From Ilyonectria destructans (taxonomy: Eukaryota > Ascomycota > Sordariomycetes > Hypocreales > Nectriaceae): a DNA stretch of 64,000 nt. Below the pieces are notes generated by a model. That model saw only the letters and a program-made list of their open reading frames with translations, had not been told where the DNA came from and searched no databases. Made by a program: the position numbers and the translations under genes. Numbering within the stretch: the first letter of the stretch is position 1; each line of letters opens with the position of its first letter. The stretch spans positions 1,054,001 to 1,118,000 of the forward strand of contig JAHEWK010000009.1 of NCBI GenBank assembly GCA_020740775.1, given 5' to 3'. This document shows positions 32,823 to 42,953 of the stretch, piece after piece.

Positions 32823-35373
32823 CTAGACTCCTTTCTTGTACTCTAGCGTAAGCTGTGAAATGACGCCGTGATCTTCCTCCTTGCCTCCAGGAAGCTGGCT
32901 AGTTACTTCAACCGCTCTTTCAAGCTGCAGCACCACCGACACGACACCGCCAGCCCCCGTCTTCCACGACACTGTTGCCAAGTTGTCTCTCCCCATCGCC
33001 ACCTTTGCAGAAACAGACTCGCTCAATCGCAGACGCGGCTTGAACAACACCCGTTTGAATCCCGGCGCGAGAGAGCGTATACCTGCGAGTTCGGTGCAGT
33101 ACTCGTACACCGGCACACTTCCCCACGCGTGACAGTCCGACCGCTGCCGCACGTCGTCCTCTTCCCACGTCGACAGGTTGTTCGCCAGCATCTTCCTCCA
33201 CGGATCCCATACATGCGCCCAGTACGCTTCGTAGACGTCGTCTCCTGCGAGGGAAAAGGCACGCAGCGCGTAGAATTGCATCATGTACGAGCATTTCGAG
33301 AAGTGCAGCTTTGCGAATGCCTCTGTGACGAGACGAGCCCGATCCTCGGGAAGTGCAGCGCCACACAATACTGCAAAGACCTGGCAGTGTTGGGAGTATG
33401 CCAGGTTATCGGCGACGTCTGCAGTGGAATCGGTGAAGAAGCGCCCGTCGTAGCAGTGAGTGCGGATCGCGGAAAGGAGAGACGCCGCTCGCGATTCGTA
33501 TTCCTCCGCGTTTCCAGGTCGGCCAACCGCGCGTAACAGTCCTGCAACCTGTTGTAAGGTATACGCATAAAGCATACTGAAGTAGGTATGGCGATTCGAT
33601 TTCCGCCCAGAGGTGGGAACTCCCTTGTCAGGATGCTCGTCCGTCGCGCCCCACGTCGTCACCCAGTCGACATACTGCCACACATCCTCAGGTAGGTTGC
33701 TTACAAGACCGAGGCTATCAACATGCGCGTCAAAGAACTCGAGAACACCGTCGATCCGCGGCAGGAAGGACCGCGCGTATCGTGTGTCGCCAAAGAAGAC
33801 GTGGTGGTCGCACACTTGCAGAGCCCAGAGAAGAGAGAAGCCGGCGATGAGCTGGGGCACATGGGATGGAAAGCGGGAGTGAGTGAGCCCCTCGACCCCA
33901 ATTGAGGAAGCAAAGTTGGTGATGGCTTGGCGCATCAGTCGATCGTCTCCTGAGAGGAGGTAGTGGAACAGGCCTACGGCACGGGAGTCGCCAGAGTATC
34001 TGCGGAATTAACGCGTCGTTCACTTCTCATAGGATATTGGAAGAACTTACTGAAGCTGTTCGTAAAATGGACAGTCGGAGTACCCGTCAAACATGCAGTT
34101 CCGCATCGTTCGAATCGAGACATCCCAGATATCCTTGCTTTGCACGTCTCCAGGCTCATCCCAACTAGCCTTGACTGCGAGGGGATAATTGACTTGGGTA
34201 GCATCAAACGACAACAACTCAACTGGCTCAGGTCCAGTGGTAATCTCAAGTCGCAACAGGCGGAAAGTCCGAAACCAAAACGGTTCATACACAACAGTCT
34301 GCGACTCGGGAATGTCCAATACCACGTCATCGTACGGTCCAATGAGATGCCCGGTTGCAGCATCCAGTCGATCAGCCTTGGTCCGGAAGAATGGATATGA
34401 TCGAGGCTCAAGTTCATATCCTTCCGAGTACGTAACTTTGAGCTTGACCTGGGACTTTTTGTCTGCTTTAAAAGTCCATCTCAGGAACGCTGTCGAATGA
34501 ACTGTGGCTTGTAAATCCAGCGTGTGGGAGGAGCCACCAGGAAGGACCAGCGTCTGCTTTCCCGACAAGCACGCAGTCCAATCGGCAGCAGCGACGGTGC
34601 TCTGACAGGCCCGGACAATGTCAACATCAACTTTGCTTTCCTCGGGCACGGGAATACATCGGGGACGTAGGCGCCAAGGAGCCAAGTCACCATTCAACGT
34701 CCTGATTCCATATACGATCGGTGTAACTGACGGGATTGGTGTTGTTGGGGCGATGCGCTCGTTGATCTGTCGAATATTGATTAGGACTCGTTCGAGAACT
34801 CAACGATGGTAATAACTTACGTGCAGAAACACATCATCGACCAGACCAGTGGGGAAGAGAACACTCTCATCCACTTGAGCGCGCCAGCCTTTTCCAGAGC
34901 TGAGGTCGACGGCTTCTGCATCTGCTTCGACGCTTCCAATGACTGTCAGGCCGGGGAGAGCTGTTCTCTCGAACGGCATGGCAGTTCTGGACGACGCATA
35001 GTAGCGAATGACTAGAAACTTGATCGTGTTGACCCCCTGCTTCAGAAACGGAGCAATGTCAAGCGTGTCGTAGTACCAGATCAACAGACTACTTCTCGCC
35101 GGTCCAACAGCGACGCGAACGCCATTGACGTAGAGTTTATACCGTGTGTCTGCAGAGAAATTCAGAAGGGCTCTGGTCGGGGCAGATTGGAGCGTGAATT
35201 CGCGCGTGAAGGCGACCAGCTGGCCGGCGGTATTCTTCGTCAAGGAATCGATCCAGTTGGGGGTCCAGATCCAGTTGGCCTGGAGCTGGTTGATTGTCTG
35301 CGCAGTCTGTCAGTGTTGGACCAACAGCCAGGGTGGGCATGCTGTGCACTTTTTGCTCGTCGGCGGACACCAT
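32823..35373 (-). CDS. GH78 alpha-L-rhamnosidase-like protein
   Basis: Four exons (35373-35350, 35306-34821, 34766-34051, 33999-32823) encode 800 aa. After NWIWTPNWIDSLTKN comes an N-terminal beta-sandwich (FTREFTLQSAPTRALLNFS, ADTRYKLYVNG). A second sandwich (FRTFRLLRLEI) follows, then the (alpha/alpha)6 barrel with DGYSDCPFYEQLQYSGDSR, the region equivalent to the GH78 DCP...GD acid motif. WVTTWGATDE, HTYFSMLYAYTLQ, SDCHAWGSVPVYEY and a final beta domain complete it. No signal peptide is visible, so it may act inside the cell on imported rhamnosides. Exon 1 (eight codons) with a 43-bp intron is the least certain part. It sits between the bZIP and GH79 genes, all on the same strand. Confidence 0.85.
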
Positions 35374-36348
35374 TATGTCGGGGTAATGTTGCGATCTTTG
35401 TTATCTGATCCACTGGATCAAGGGCTGCTCAATATCCTGGGACCTGGATTTAATCTTGTCCGCACCTCGCTTGGCCTTTTCTCCAAGCTACTCGGGGGGA
35501 GATACACAATTTGCGATGAGGGGTCAACACGTTCGGACAGCTCACCGAGATTAATACAGGTCGGGGTAATTAGAATCATATCACATTGGAGCGGCTGGAT
35601 AATATTCAGCCTCCCACTCTCAGCTCCAAAGACTAGGATGCCATAATCGGGTGATCTACCACCGACGGCTCGTACGACGCAGCCTTGTTACTTCGGTACC
35701 GGGATATCGGCATGGTAGAGCGTCACAAGATGTCTTTTGCGAAGCCGAGGCCCCAAGTGCCATTGATCGACCGTGATATTGCCAGGGCGGTCTTGACGCG
35801 CGTCGATCCCTGGCCCATTGTAACTTGGTGCGGAGATGACCCCTGTCTTCAGATTCATCTAGCTATAATCCGCCTAGCCTAAGACCCCTCATGCTCATCC
35901 CTACCCTATACTCCGTGGGCTGATAACGCCGAATTTGCAGCATTATTTCTCCTGCACCGTTGCGCACTGGAATTGTTGCAAAATGGGAAATTGGGCATTC
36001 CTTAGAGATAGATGCGCCAGGTGCCATAAGTTGGGCCTACCTTACAACTAGAGCTCGGGATGAGGAGGCATGAGAAGAATCTGCGCACTGCATTTACAGG
36101 GAGTGATCTTCTGTTTCCGCGCATAATTTACACAATACGTTGGGACTTACATCGCTTGACGACCCAATCAACTGAAATTTGGTCCTAGCAACAGAATACA
36201 GGCAACAATGTAACGGAACAGTGTTTAATATAGATGTAGGAAGATTTGTCTTAAGTGGCGCACTTGGCTGAAACTAATAAACTGTCCATGAAACGGCTAA
36301 GTTCTCACCATCCTAATTTCACAGCTCTTCAGCTCTTCATTCCACCAT
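35374..36348. other. intergenic between GH79 3' end and GH78 start
   Basis: About 975 bp with only short unrecognised frames. It should include the GH78 promoter; I see no distinctive motif. Confidence 0.5.
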
Positions 36349-38097
36349 TTACAAATACACAAGCAAGGCCTCGGAGGCGGCGAGGGTGAAAGTTGCTGCT
36401 CCTCCAGACACAGTATTCGTTTCCGTAACAGAAGTCCCCTGAAGCACACAGGTGCCATTTACAAACGTCTGTCCCGCAACAGTTGGGTTCGAACCACGAT
36501 CGACTCGAGAGGTTGAGAAAGGTGCAGTCAGGCGCTTAGCAGTGACGCGAGAGGACGTCAGACCGGTCAAGGTGAACGTCTGCGACGGTCGTGTACCGCT
36601 CGTGTAATAGTCGGAGTTGTACAGCAGAACCTTGACGGGGACACCAGACTTGTAGATAACATAACCGGCGTAAGCAGTAGTCTGGTCATCCAGAGGAGCG
36701 ATTTGGTCTGCATCCGCGAGAGCCATGGTTGCGAAGTAGGCACCGAAGTATGGGGCACCCATGCTGTATCTTCCCCACCAGCAATATTGGCCTGTTTATC
36801 CGTTAGAAGTGTTGTGCAACTTATGCAAATAAACTTACAGTTGCCGATAGTGCCCTGATGGAAGTAAATCGCCTAGAAGATGTTAGTATAAGCCTCGGAA
36901 CGGAATCAGTAAATGAGTCATACCTTTGTACCCCCGTGTACCAGTTGGAGGACATAGTCTAGAATCCAAAGAGCGGCACCGAAAGTAGGGCTGATTCCAC
37001 CACCTCCTTGGGTAGCTAGCACATTGTAAGCCGACAATCAACAAAAGAAGCCATTGGAGGATTTACCCGAGTTTGTCTCTCCCATAACATGGGATTTTCC
37101 CTTAGCTGTAGCGGCGCTGACTTCAGCTGCAAAAGAAGAAATCTGGGAAGTAATGCCACTGTGGCTCATGAGGCTGGCTAGATTGGCCGTGCTTGCAGAC
37201 TGGGGGTAGTTGTGTGAGCAGTAGTCCTTGATATAACTATTGGCATTGCCCTCGACGGCTGAGAGTCCTTGGATACTCATGGGCGAGGTGTAGAAGTAGA
37301 CACCGGCGGAAAAGATATTCGTGGCCGACAAGTTTCCGCCAACTTGATCCTGCCATGCGACCTGCGACGCGTAGTCTGCAGCAGGAGTCCAGGACGCTCC
37401 GTTGGCAATGGGGTCCGAACTGGTGAAGACTAAGAATAAACTAATATTAGCCACTGTGATTAAACGTGGACGAGGATTCTTGGGATTCGCACAATTGGGT
37501 TCGTTTCCAAGTTCGATGGCGTCCAAATTGCTCATCTTGGATTTAGCGAGCTTCGCTGCGGCTACAGTGTTGGCGATGTTGTTCAGGCGGCGATTAAGCC
37601 CAATGATCACCTCGCCGCCATATGTCGCGGCCAGATCAAAGAAAGACGGGCCGAAGGTGAGCGTGGACGGTGCATCACCGGAGCTGGCGACAGTGTAGGT
37701 CACCGCGCTCGAGGAGGAAGCGTCGTATGTGGCGCGGTCCCTATCTCAAGTTATCAACACGCGAAGTTTGCCAGAAGCAGAAAGGGATTAACGCACTGCG
37801 TGGTTCCTCCAATTCGCAGCGGTGGCCACGTTCCAGAAACATCCTTGAGGTTCTGCAGACATTTCGAAGTCGAAGCGACGTCATTGAAGTATCCGGGAAA
37901 GGCAAAGAATTCGAGACTGGGAAATTAGCAAAGTTGATTTTAATATGGTGGACATGTGCAACTCACGAGACTCCCACAGGGGCATCCGGGATCTGGCCGC
38001 TGGCATTAGCCGGTACGGTTGTAGGAATGTTGAAAGTCAAGCCCGAAGCCAGAGCTATTTGGCTCAAGAGCCAGGTGGAACGAAGAAAATGAGGCAT
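36349..38097 (-). CDS. secreted GH79 glycoside hydrolase (beta-glucuronidase-like)
   Basis: Seven exons (38097-37967, 37916-37797, 37740-37493, 37429-37067, 37015-36924, 36872-36839, 36791-36349) encode 476 aa. A signal peptide precedes LTFNIPTTVP. The (beta/alpha)8 catalytic domain has LRIGGTTQDRA, then the acid/base motif ELGNEPN (Glu164) and the nucleophile motif VMGETNS (Glu284). The C-terminal beta-domain (VLLYNSDYYTSGTRPSQTFTL ... TFTLAASEALLVYL) is typical of fungal GH79 enzymes. The family removes terminal glucuronic or 4-O-methyl-glucuronic acid, for example from arabinogalactan side chains; exact specificity cannot be decided. It is divergent from the sugar transporter and next to GH78. 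Confidence 0.87.
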
Positions 38098-38196
38098 TGA
38101 AACGGAATGCTGAGTGCTGGTTGTACTGGACGTGTTTGTTTGATAGCTGGCCTTAATAGGAGCTAGAGTCGTATTAACTCATGGCTACTATAGCAC

Positions 38197-38205
38197 TTTA
38201 TATAC
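38197..38205 (-). promoter_or_regulatory. TATA box of the GH79 gene
   Basis: TATATAAAG on the minus strand, about 100 bp upstream of the ATG at 38097. Confidence 0.5.
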
Positions 38206-38913
38206 ACTAAAACTTTTCCCTCACTGTTCATCACAAGCACGCCAAGGGTTTGCAGGTCCTTCTTCCATAACGTGCCGAACTATGATTCCCAATTCATCTC
38301 GTCTCCGGTCCGCTTCACGAGATTTTCCTCGGCGATTTACAACAGCGAGGAAATGCTGGGGTCCCCGCACCCGCATTCAGCAGGAACGAAGTTTAAAGTT
38401 TTCCCACGTGGAAATAGTAAAAAAAACAGGATCATGATCTGGGGTCATCAGGGGCGTCGGCGATTCCTAACCCGACCTACGCTCCAATAGACGACGAGCG
38501 CTTAACGGCTTTCTCACCGACGCAAGCGAGATGTCTTAACTCGGGGCATCACGACGGCCATATGCCCAGATTGATTGGCGTTGACGGCACACACGGCACG
38601 ATCCCTGTCTCCCCCGCACAATATTGACGTTAATTCCGTCGATGGTCTCATGCGCCAACTTTCAATTCCGCGATTTAGGGTCCCCCACACGGGACTCTTT
38701 CCTCCGAAGATCCAGGACATGATGGTTCCCCGAGACCCCTGTGCTGTGTGGGGTTAATAGAACGGGATATTCGTCTATGCAGCAGTTGATATAAAGAGAT
38801 CGGCCTTGGCTCCTCTCACCTGATCCATCACGACAGGGCATATCTAGTAAATAACCTTTTGACTTGACTCTTCTCCACTTCCCCATCGACCTCATCACAC
38901 CGTGTCTGACAAA
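38206..38913. promoter_or_regulatory. divergent GH79/sugar-transporter upstream region with candidate CreA-type sites
   Basis: Matches to the fungal carbon-repressor consensus SYGGRG occur at 38356-38361 (CTGGGG) with an inverted one at 38363-38368 (CCCCGC), and singly at 38612-38617, 38683-38688 and 38748-38753. A TATAAAG element at 38790-38796 lies about 118 bp upstream of the transporter ATG. The hexamer is degenerate, so a few hits are expected by chance; only the closely spaced inverted pair is suggestive of carbon catabolite repression. Confidence 0.4.
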
Positions 38914-41184
38914 ATGTCCAAAACCGATCAGCCGAAAGGCGAAATCGATACGATTGAGAATCGTGACAGGGCCGAGGACATGCAGCAGACGATAGACAAG
39001 GGAGGCGTGCCGCTGATGCGATCGCGCGAGGATGATATCAGTGTGTGGCAGACTGCGTGGCGATACAAGACGGTTGGTGTCATTGCCATGTCTGCAGCGT
39101 TCAGTGCCGCATTGGATGGTTACCGTAAGAGATGTCCTTGAAATGATTCGGAAGAACATACGCTAACCGGTGCTCTAAATGATAGAAATCAATCTCAACG
39201 GAGGCATCGTGTCGAACAAAGGCTTCATCAAACAAATGGCCAAAGAGGGGACGACAATCCTTGATGGCAAATATATCTCAGCTTGGGGAGGAATCCAATC
39301 GGCTGGCCAGACAGTTGGTCAAATTGTGAGTACTACCATTTCCCTCGAACATTGGGTATTCTCGTAAGGACAAATTTGCTGACTTTCCACTTCCATCGTA
39401 GCTGCTTCAATTTGCCACGGAAAAGTTCGGCCGCAAAATTGCTCTTTACATCATCTGGACTACACTGGTAATTGTAAGTAGGACTCAATCTCCCTCCTTG
39501 GATCTCTCGCGTCGAGTATGAAGCTGATGCGTTGCCGTGATTAGAGCGTCTTCATCGAAACGTTTGCGACCCACTGGCAACATTGGCTAGTTGCAAAGCT
39601 CTTCTCTGGCATGGGAGTAGGTATGCTGCAAGCCACAATGCCTCTCTATCTATCCGAAATCGCACCGACTCAGCTGCGAGGCTTCTTCATCAACGCATAC
39701 AGCTTGTGAGTTTTGCACCCTCGCCGCAGCGACGTGACTTTCTTCTGGTAATATCATTGTGGCGCATTGTTGCTAACCTCCAGCTTGTTTCTAGCTGGTT
39801 CGTTCTGGGTCAACTCTTTGCCTCCGTGGCCCTGAACCGGCTCAATGCTTCTGATCCCCTGGACTTCCGGACTCCAATCTACTCTCAGGTAAGATAAAAT
39901 AACATCCCGAGGAAGTCGCAACTTGAACTGATTCGGTATGACTAGTGGGGTATGGTTGGTGTGATTATCATCATCTTTGTCTTTCTGCCGGAGACACCAT
40001 GGTGGCTTGTGAGTCAGGGGAAACTCGACAAGGCATCCAAGGTTCTCCAACTTTGCAACGGCCATATCGAGGGTTACGACATTCAAGAACACATTGTTCG
40101 TCTGCCCACTTGCCCACTTTATGATATTCCCTAGCGTCCTGTACTTACTGTCTTCATAGGGTATCATGGATGCTACGCTCATGATGGAGCGTCACATTGC
40201 CAAGAGAGACTCCAGAGAAGGAATTTGGGCCGTGTTCCAAGGCCGCAATCTCATCCGGTTCATCATTGCAGCATGGCCAAAGATCACTCAGCAATTCGTT
40301 GGGCTGGCCGTGTTCAATACTTACGCCACTTACTTTTGTGAGAATTTCTGTCCACATACTTTTCTTTCTGCACGCATACTAACTAGATTTGCAGTCCAAT
40401 ATGCAGGAAACAAGGACCCCTTCCTCGTCACTTTGATTCTCTCCAGCGTCCAGCTCCTCTCGATGATCCTCACCGCTACGCTCACTGACACGTTGGGTCG
40501 ACGACCTCTAACTGTCTATCCTTACGCCGTGACAGTTGGCTCTGTTCTCAGCCTTGGTATCATCGGATGCTTTGACTACACGCAAAAGGCTACAAGTGCC
40601 CTCTTGGTAAGCAGGCGCATGATTACCGTCGAGAAATACTTACTAACGTATGCCATAGATCTTCTTTGCCTGTCTAGCTACTTTTTCGACCACCGGAGCC
40701 TCAGCCATTGGCTACGCCTACACGGCGGAACTCCCCCAACAACGACTACGAGCGCAGACGGCAGGTTGGTGTCTCGCTGTGTCTAACATGATTGCCATCA
40801 TGTTTAGCTTCTGCACTCCCATCATGATCAACGGACCGTCGAAATGGGGTGTCAAGACGGGATTTTTGTAAGTTCCATGGAATTGGGTTACCTAGCAAGA
40901 TCTGTACTGACTGTAATGTTTCAATAGCTTCGCTGGTACTGGTCTGGTTGCCGTTGTTGTGGCTTGGTTCATCCTCCCTGAAGTTGCGCGCCGAACGCCC
41001 GGTGAGATCGACGAATTGTCAGTTACACCCTGTATATTTTTTTATGCATTAGAAAGCTAACCATAATGTGTCTGATAGGTTCGAAAAGAAGGTTAACCTT
41101 CGTCATTTCAAGAATTACGTCACGGAAGTTCAAATGCGGGCAGACGAAGAATACCCGGAGAAAGAGCAGAATACGCCTGCTTAA
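38914..41184 (+). CDS. MFS sugar transporter (alpha-glucoside/hexose permease type)
   Basis: Eleven exons (38914-39124, 39186-39325, 39402-39473, 39545-39705, 39795-39888, 39946-40095, 40160-40337, 40395-40606, 40659-40867, 40928-41017, 41079-41184) encode 540 aa. Sugar-porter signatures are present: EKFGRKIALY, YLSEIAPTQLRGFF, the PETPWWLVSQGK loop motif, TDTLGRRPLT, GYAYTAELPQQRLRAQTAGW and the end motif PEVARRTPGEIDELFEKK. It has 12 predicted membrane spans and acts at the plasma membrane. It is divergent from the secreted GH79 enzyme, so uptake of the released sugar or oligosaccharide is a reasonable inference. The exact substrate is not determinable. Confidence 0.9.
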
Positions 41185-41727
41185 GTGAGCGGTTGGCGAG
41201 GGAGGTATTGATGGTGGCCATTTATGTATAGTGATAGCTTCGATTGAGATATGTAGGGTGGTTCGGAGTGAACAAATATGTAATGGTCCTGTAGTGGAAA
41301 CTTCTGCCTCAGGCAATATGGTTGCAACTATTTCAATCGCGTGTTGAAAATCGAAATATTGAACAAATCGCAAGCCCAATTCAAAGTCGGCAATGGCAGT
41401 AGCAAAGCTCCGCGAATGTGAGACGCGAGTAACATTGGTGGTTGAGAACCAGTTGTCATCGTGGCTTATAGTGCCTGAGAGTATTGAGTTCTGAGCTTCA
41501 CTTGTCAATAATCTGATTATGAGCTTAACCTATTCCAACGGCTCCTCACCTGTTCTATTAGTGATGTATCTAATCGAGGTCAATTTCTTGTTGACACGAA
41601 TCATACCACGGCAACAAGGGAAACTATATGGATATTACCTCCTTCTCTTCGTCCACTAGTAAAAAGTAGGATAAGCCAGCTTAAGCATCATATAGTGGAT
41701 AATTCGGCGCCGTTAAACAAACCTACC
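41185..41727. other. intergenic between convergent transporter and gasdermin-like genes
   Basis: About 540 bp separating convergent 3' ends. A frame on the minus strand (41023-41508) overlaps the transporter's last exons and has no domain, so it is not reported as a gene. Confidence 0.5.
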
Positions 41728-42615
41728 CTAGACTATCGTAACCAAGTTCGAATCGGTGAACTCTTCCCTTCTATCTTCTTGGGAAATAGGCTCCATATTC
41801 CACTCATCATTACCCTGTCCGTCACTATCGTCACTGTCGCTACTGTCATCATTGAGATCATACTTGCCACCTCCCCTGTGCTTGAATGCAGCATTGCCAT
41901 CCCTTTTGCGCCTGATCTTTATAGCTCGGTATGCGAACACTATCTTAGTGGTAGACCGCCCGTGAGAAGTCGCCCTAGCACTACCAACTGTAAGATCAAG
42001 TTGAGGGCCGGCCGATACTGGGATCCCAAAAGCTGTCGCGTCAACCCCGACCTTAAGCTTCGGACCATTTTGAATCTTCTTTGACGATGATCGACTGAAG
42101 CCGGTAGCGATTTTGAGCCCGGTGACCATGTACACCCTTTTTAGTCCTAGAAGGCTGTCCTGGAGGAAGGTTTGAACGCGTTGTGACGCGAGTATGAAGT
42201 CGGTGAGAAGCTGGTCGGTTGGCTCAAATTCCAGCGTTTCGAGCAGCTCGCATTGGTAAATATCCTGCTTGTTCCTGGAAAATGCGTACACGAGCTCGCC
42301 GGAGCCTGCGAGGCCCTGGACTATGTTGGCATTGAGGCCGGCAGTCACGCCAATGGATTTATCGACTGTTTCTGTAAAGCTGCTGCTTGTCTCATTCATC
42401 AGATTTGAGGGGATGTCGACATGATCATCTTGGTTGAGCGGTCCCGTCAGCCGGTCAAGGTTGGCGAAGATGCTTCCAAGTTTGGGAGCCGTGCCACTAT
42501 CCGGGTTGATGTCGAAATTCGGAACTTGGAAGTAGCATAGTTTAGGCATCGGGAACTGCTCGTTTTTGATCCGTACAATAGCAGAACAGTTATCAATATT
42601 GGACACTATTTGCAT
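41728..42615 (-). CDS. fungal gasdermin-like pore-forming protein (RCD-1/HET-Q1 type), putative
   Basis: Intronless, 295 aa. Features matching fungal gasdermins are: size; an N-terminal APKLGSIFANLDRLTGPLNQ followed by DIPSNL; a Gly/Ala-rich amphipathic stretch VTAGLNANIVQGLAGSGELV; LLETLEFEP; the motif RVYMVTGLKIATGFS at about 160-174; and the closing KIVFAYRAIKIRRK at about 224-237. A 60-residue tail follows, first basic, then strongly acidic (DLNDDSSDSDDSDGQGNDEW). In characterised fungal gasdermins a short C-terminal tail holds the protein inactive until a neighbouring protease cuts it. A subtilisin gene lies directly upstream on the same strand, which strongly supports the call. Met23 is an alternative start. 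The family insert into membranes and cause regulated cell death after non-self recognition. The assignment rests on motif memory and context, not a profile search. Confidence 0.65.
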   Translation of the reverse strand: MQIVSNIDNCSAIVRIKNEQFPMPKLCYFQVPNFDINPDSGTAPKLGSIFANLDRLTGPLNQDDHVDIPSNLMNETSSSFTETVDKSIGVTAGLNANIVQGLAGSGELVYAFSRNKQDIYQCELLETLEFEPTDQLLTDFILASQRVQTFLQDSLLGLKRVYMVTGLKIATGFSRSSSKKIQNGPKLKVGVDATAFGIPVSAGPQLDLTVGSARATSHGRSTTKIVFAYRAIKIRRKRDGNAAFKHRGGGKYDLNDDSSDSDDSDGQGNDEWNMEPISQEDRREEFTDSNLVTIV

Positions 42616-42953
42616 GGAGTTGGTAACACAAGAATGTCAGATATCAAAAACCCCGCACCTAAACCTAACTCGATGGGATGACGAAGTCCTTTGGCTGATT
42701 CGGCTACCGATTGGATGATCTGCCGTGAGGCTGAAGAGTGGATACGGGCTTAGGTTTTTAAATACCAGCTTTGGCGATTATTCGGCCTACCACATTGAAG
42801 CTAGGCCTGTTTGAAGATTAATCGCCTATCTGAATATCTCGTAGGTCGTTGTGCTACGTGACGCTGAATTTGGCCTAGGCAAAATATTCCCAAGACAATG
42901 GATATCAGGTATTTAGTAGTGGACAAAGACACTCGGGAAAGGCACTCTCTTCA
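42616..42953. other. spacer between protease and gasdermin-like genes
   Basis: 338 bp between the protease stop and the gasdermin-like ATG; it should contain the latter's promoter. No reading frame or clear motif. Confidence 0.5.

Noticed and set aside
32868..33536. 222-codon plus-strand frame
   Set aside because: Fully antisense to the GH78 catalytic domain and without any domain of its own.
38356..38753. Five CreA-type sites as proof of carbon repression
   Set aside because: The consensus is so degenerate that about three hits are expected by chance in this length; kept only as a weak hint.
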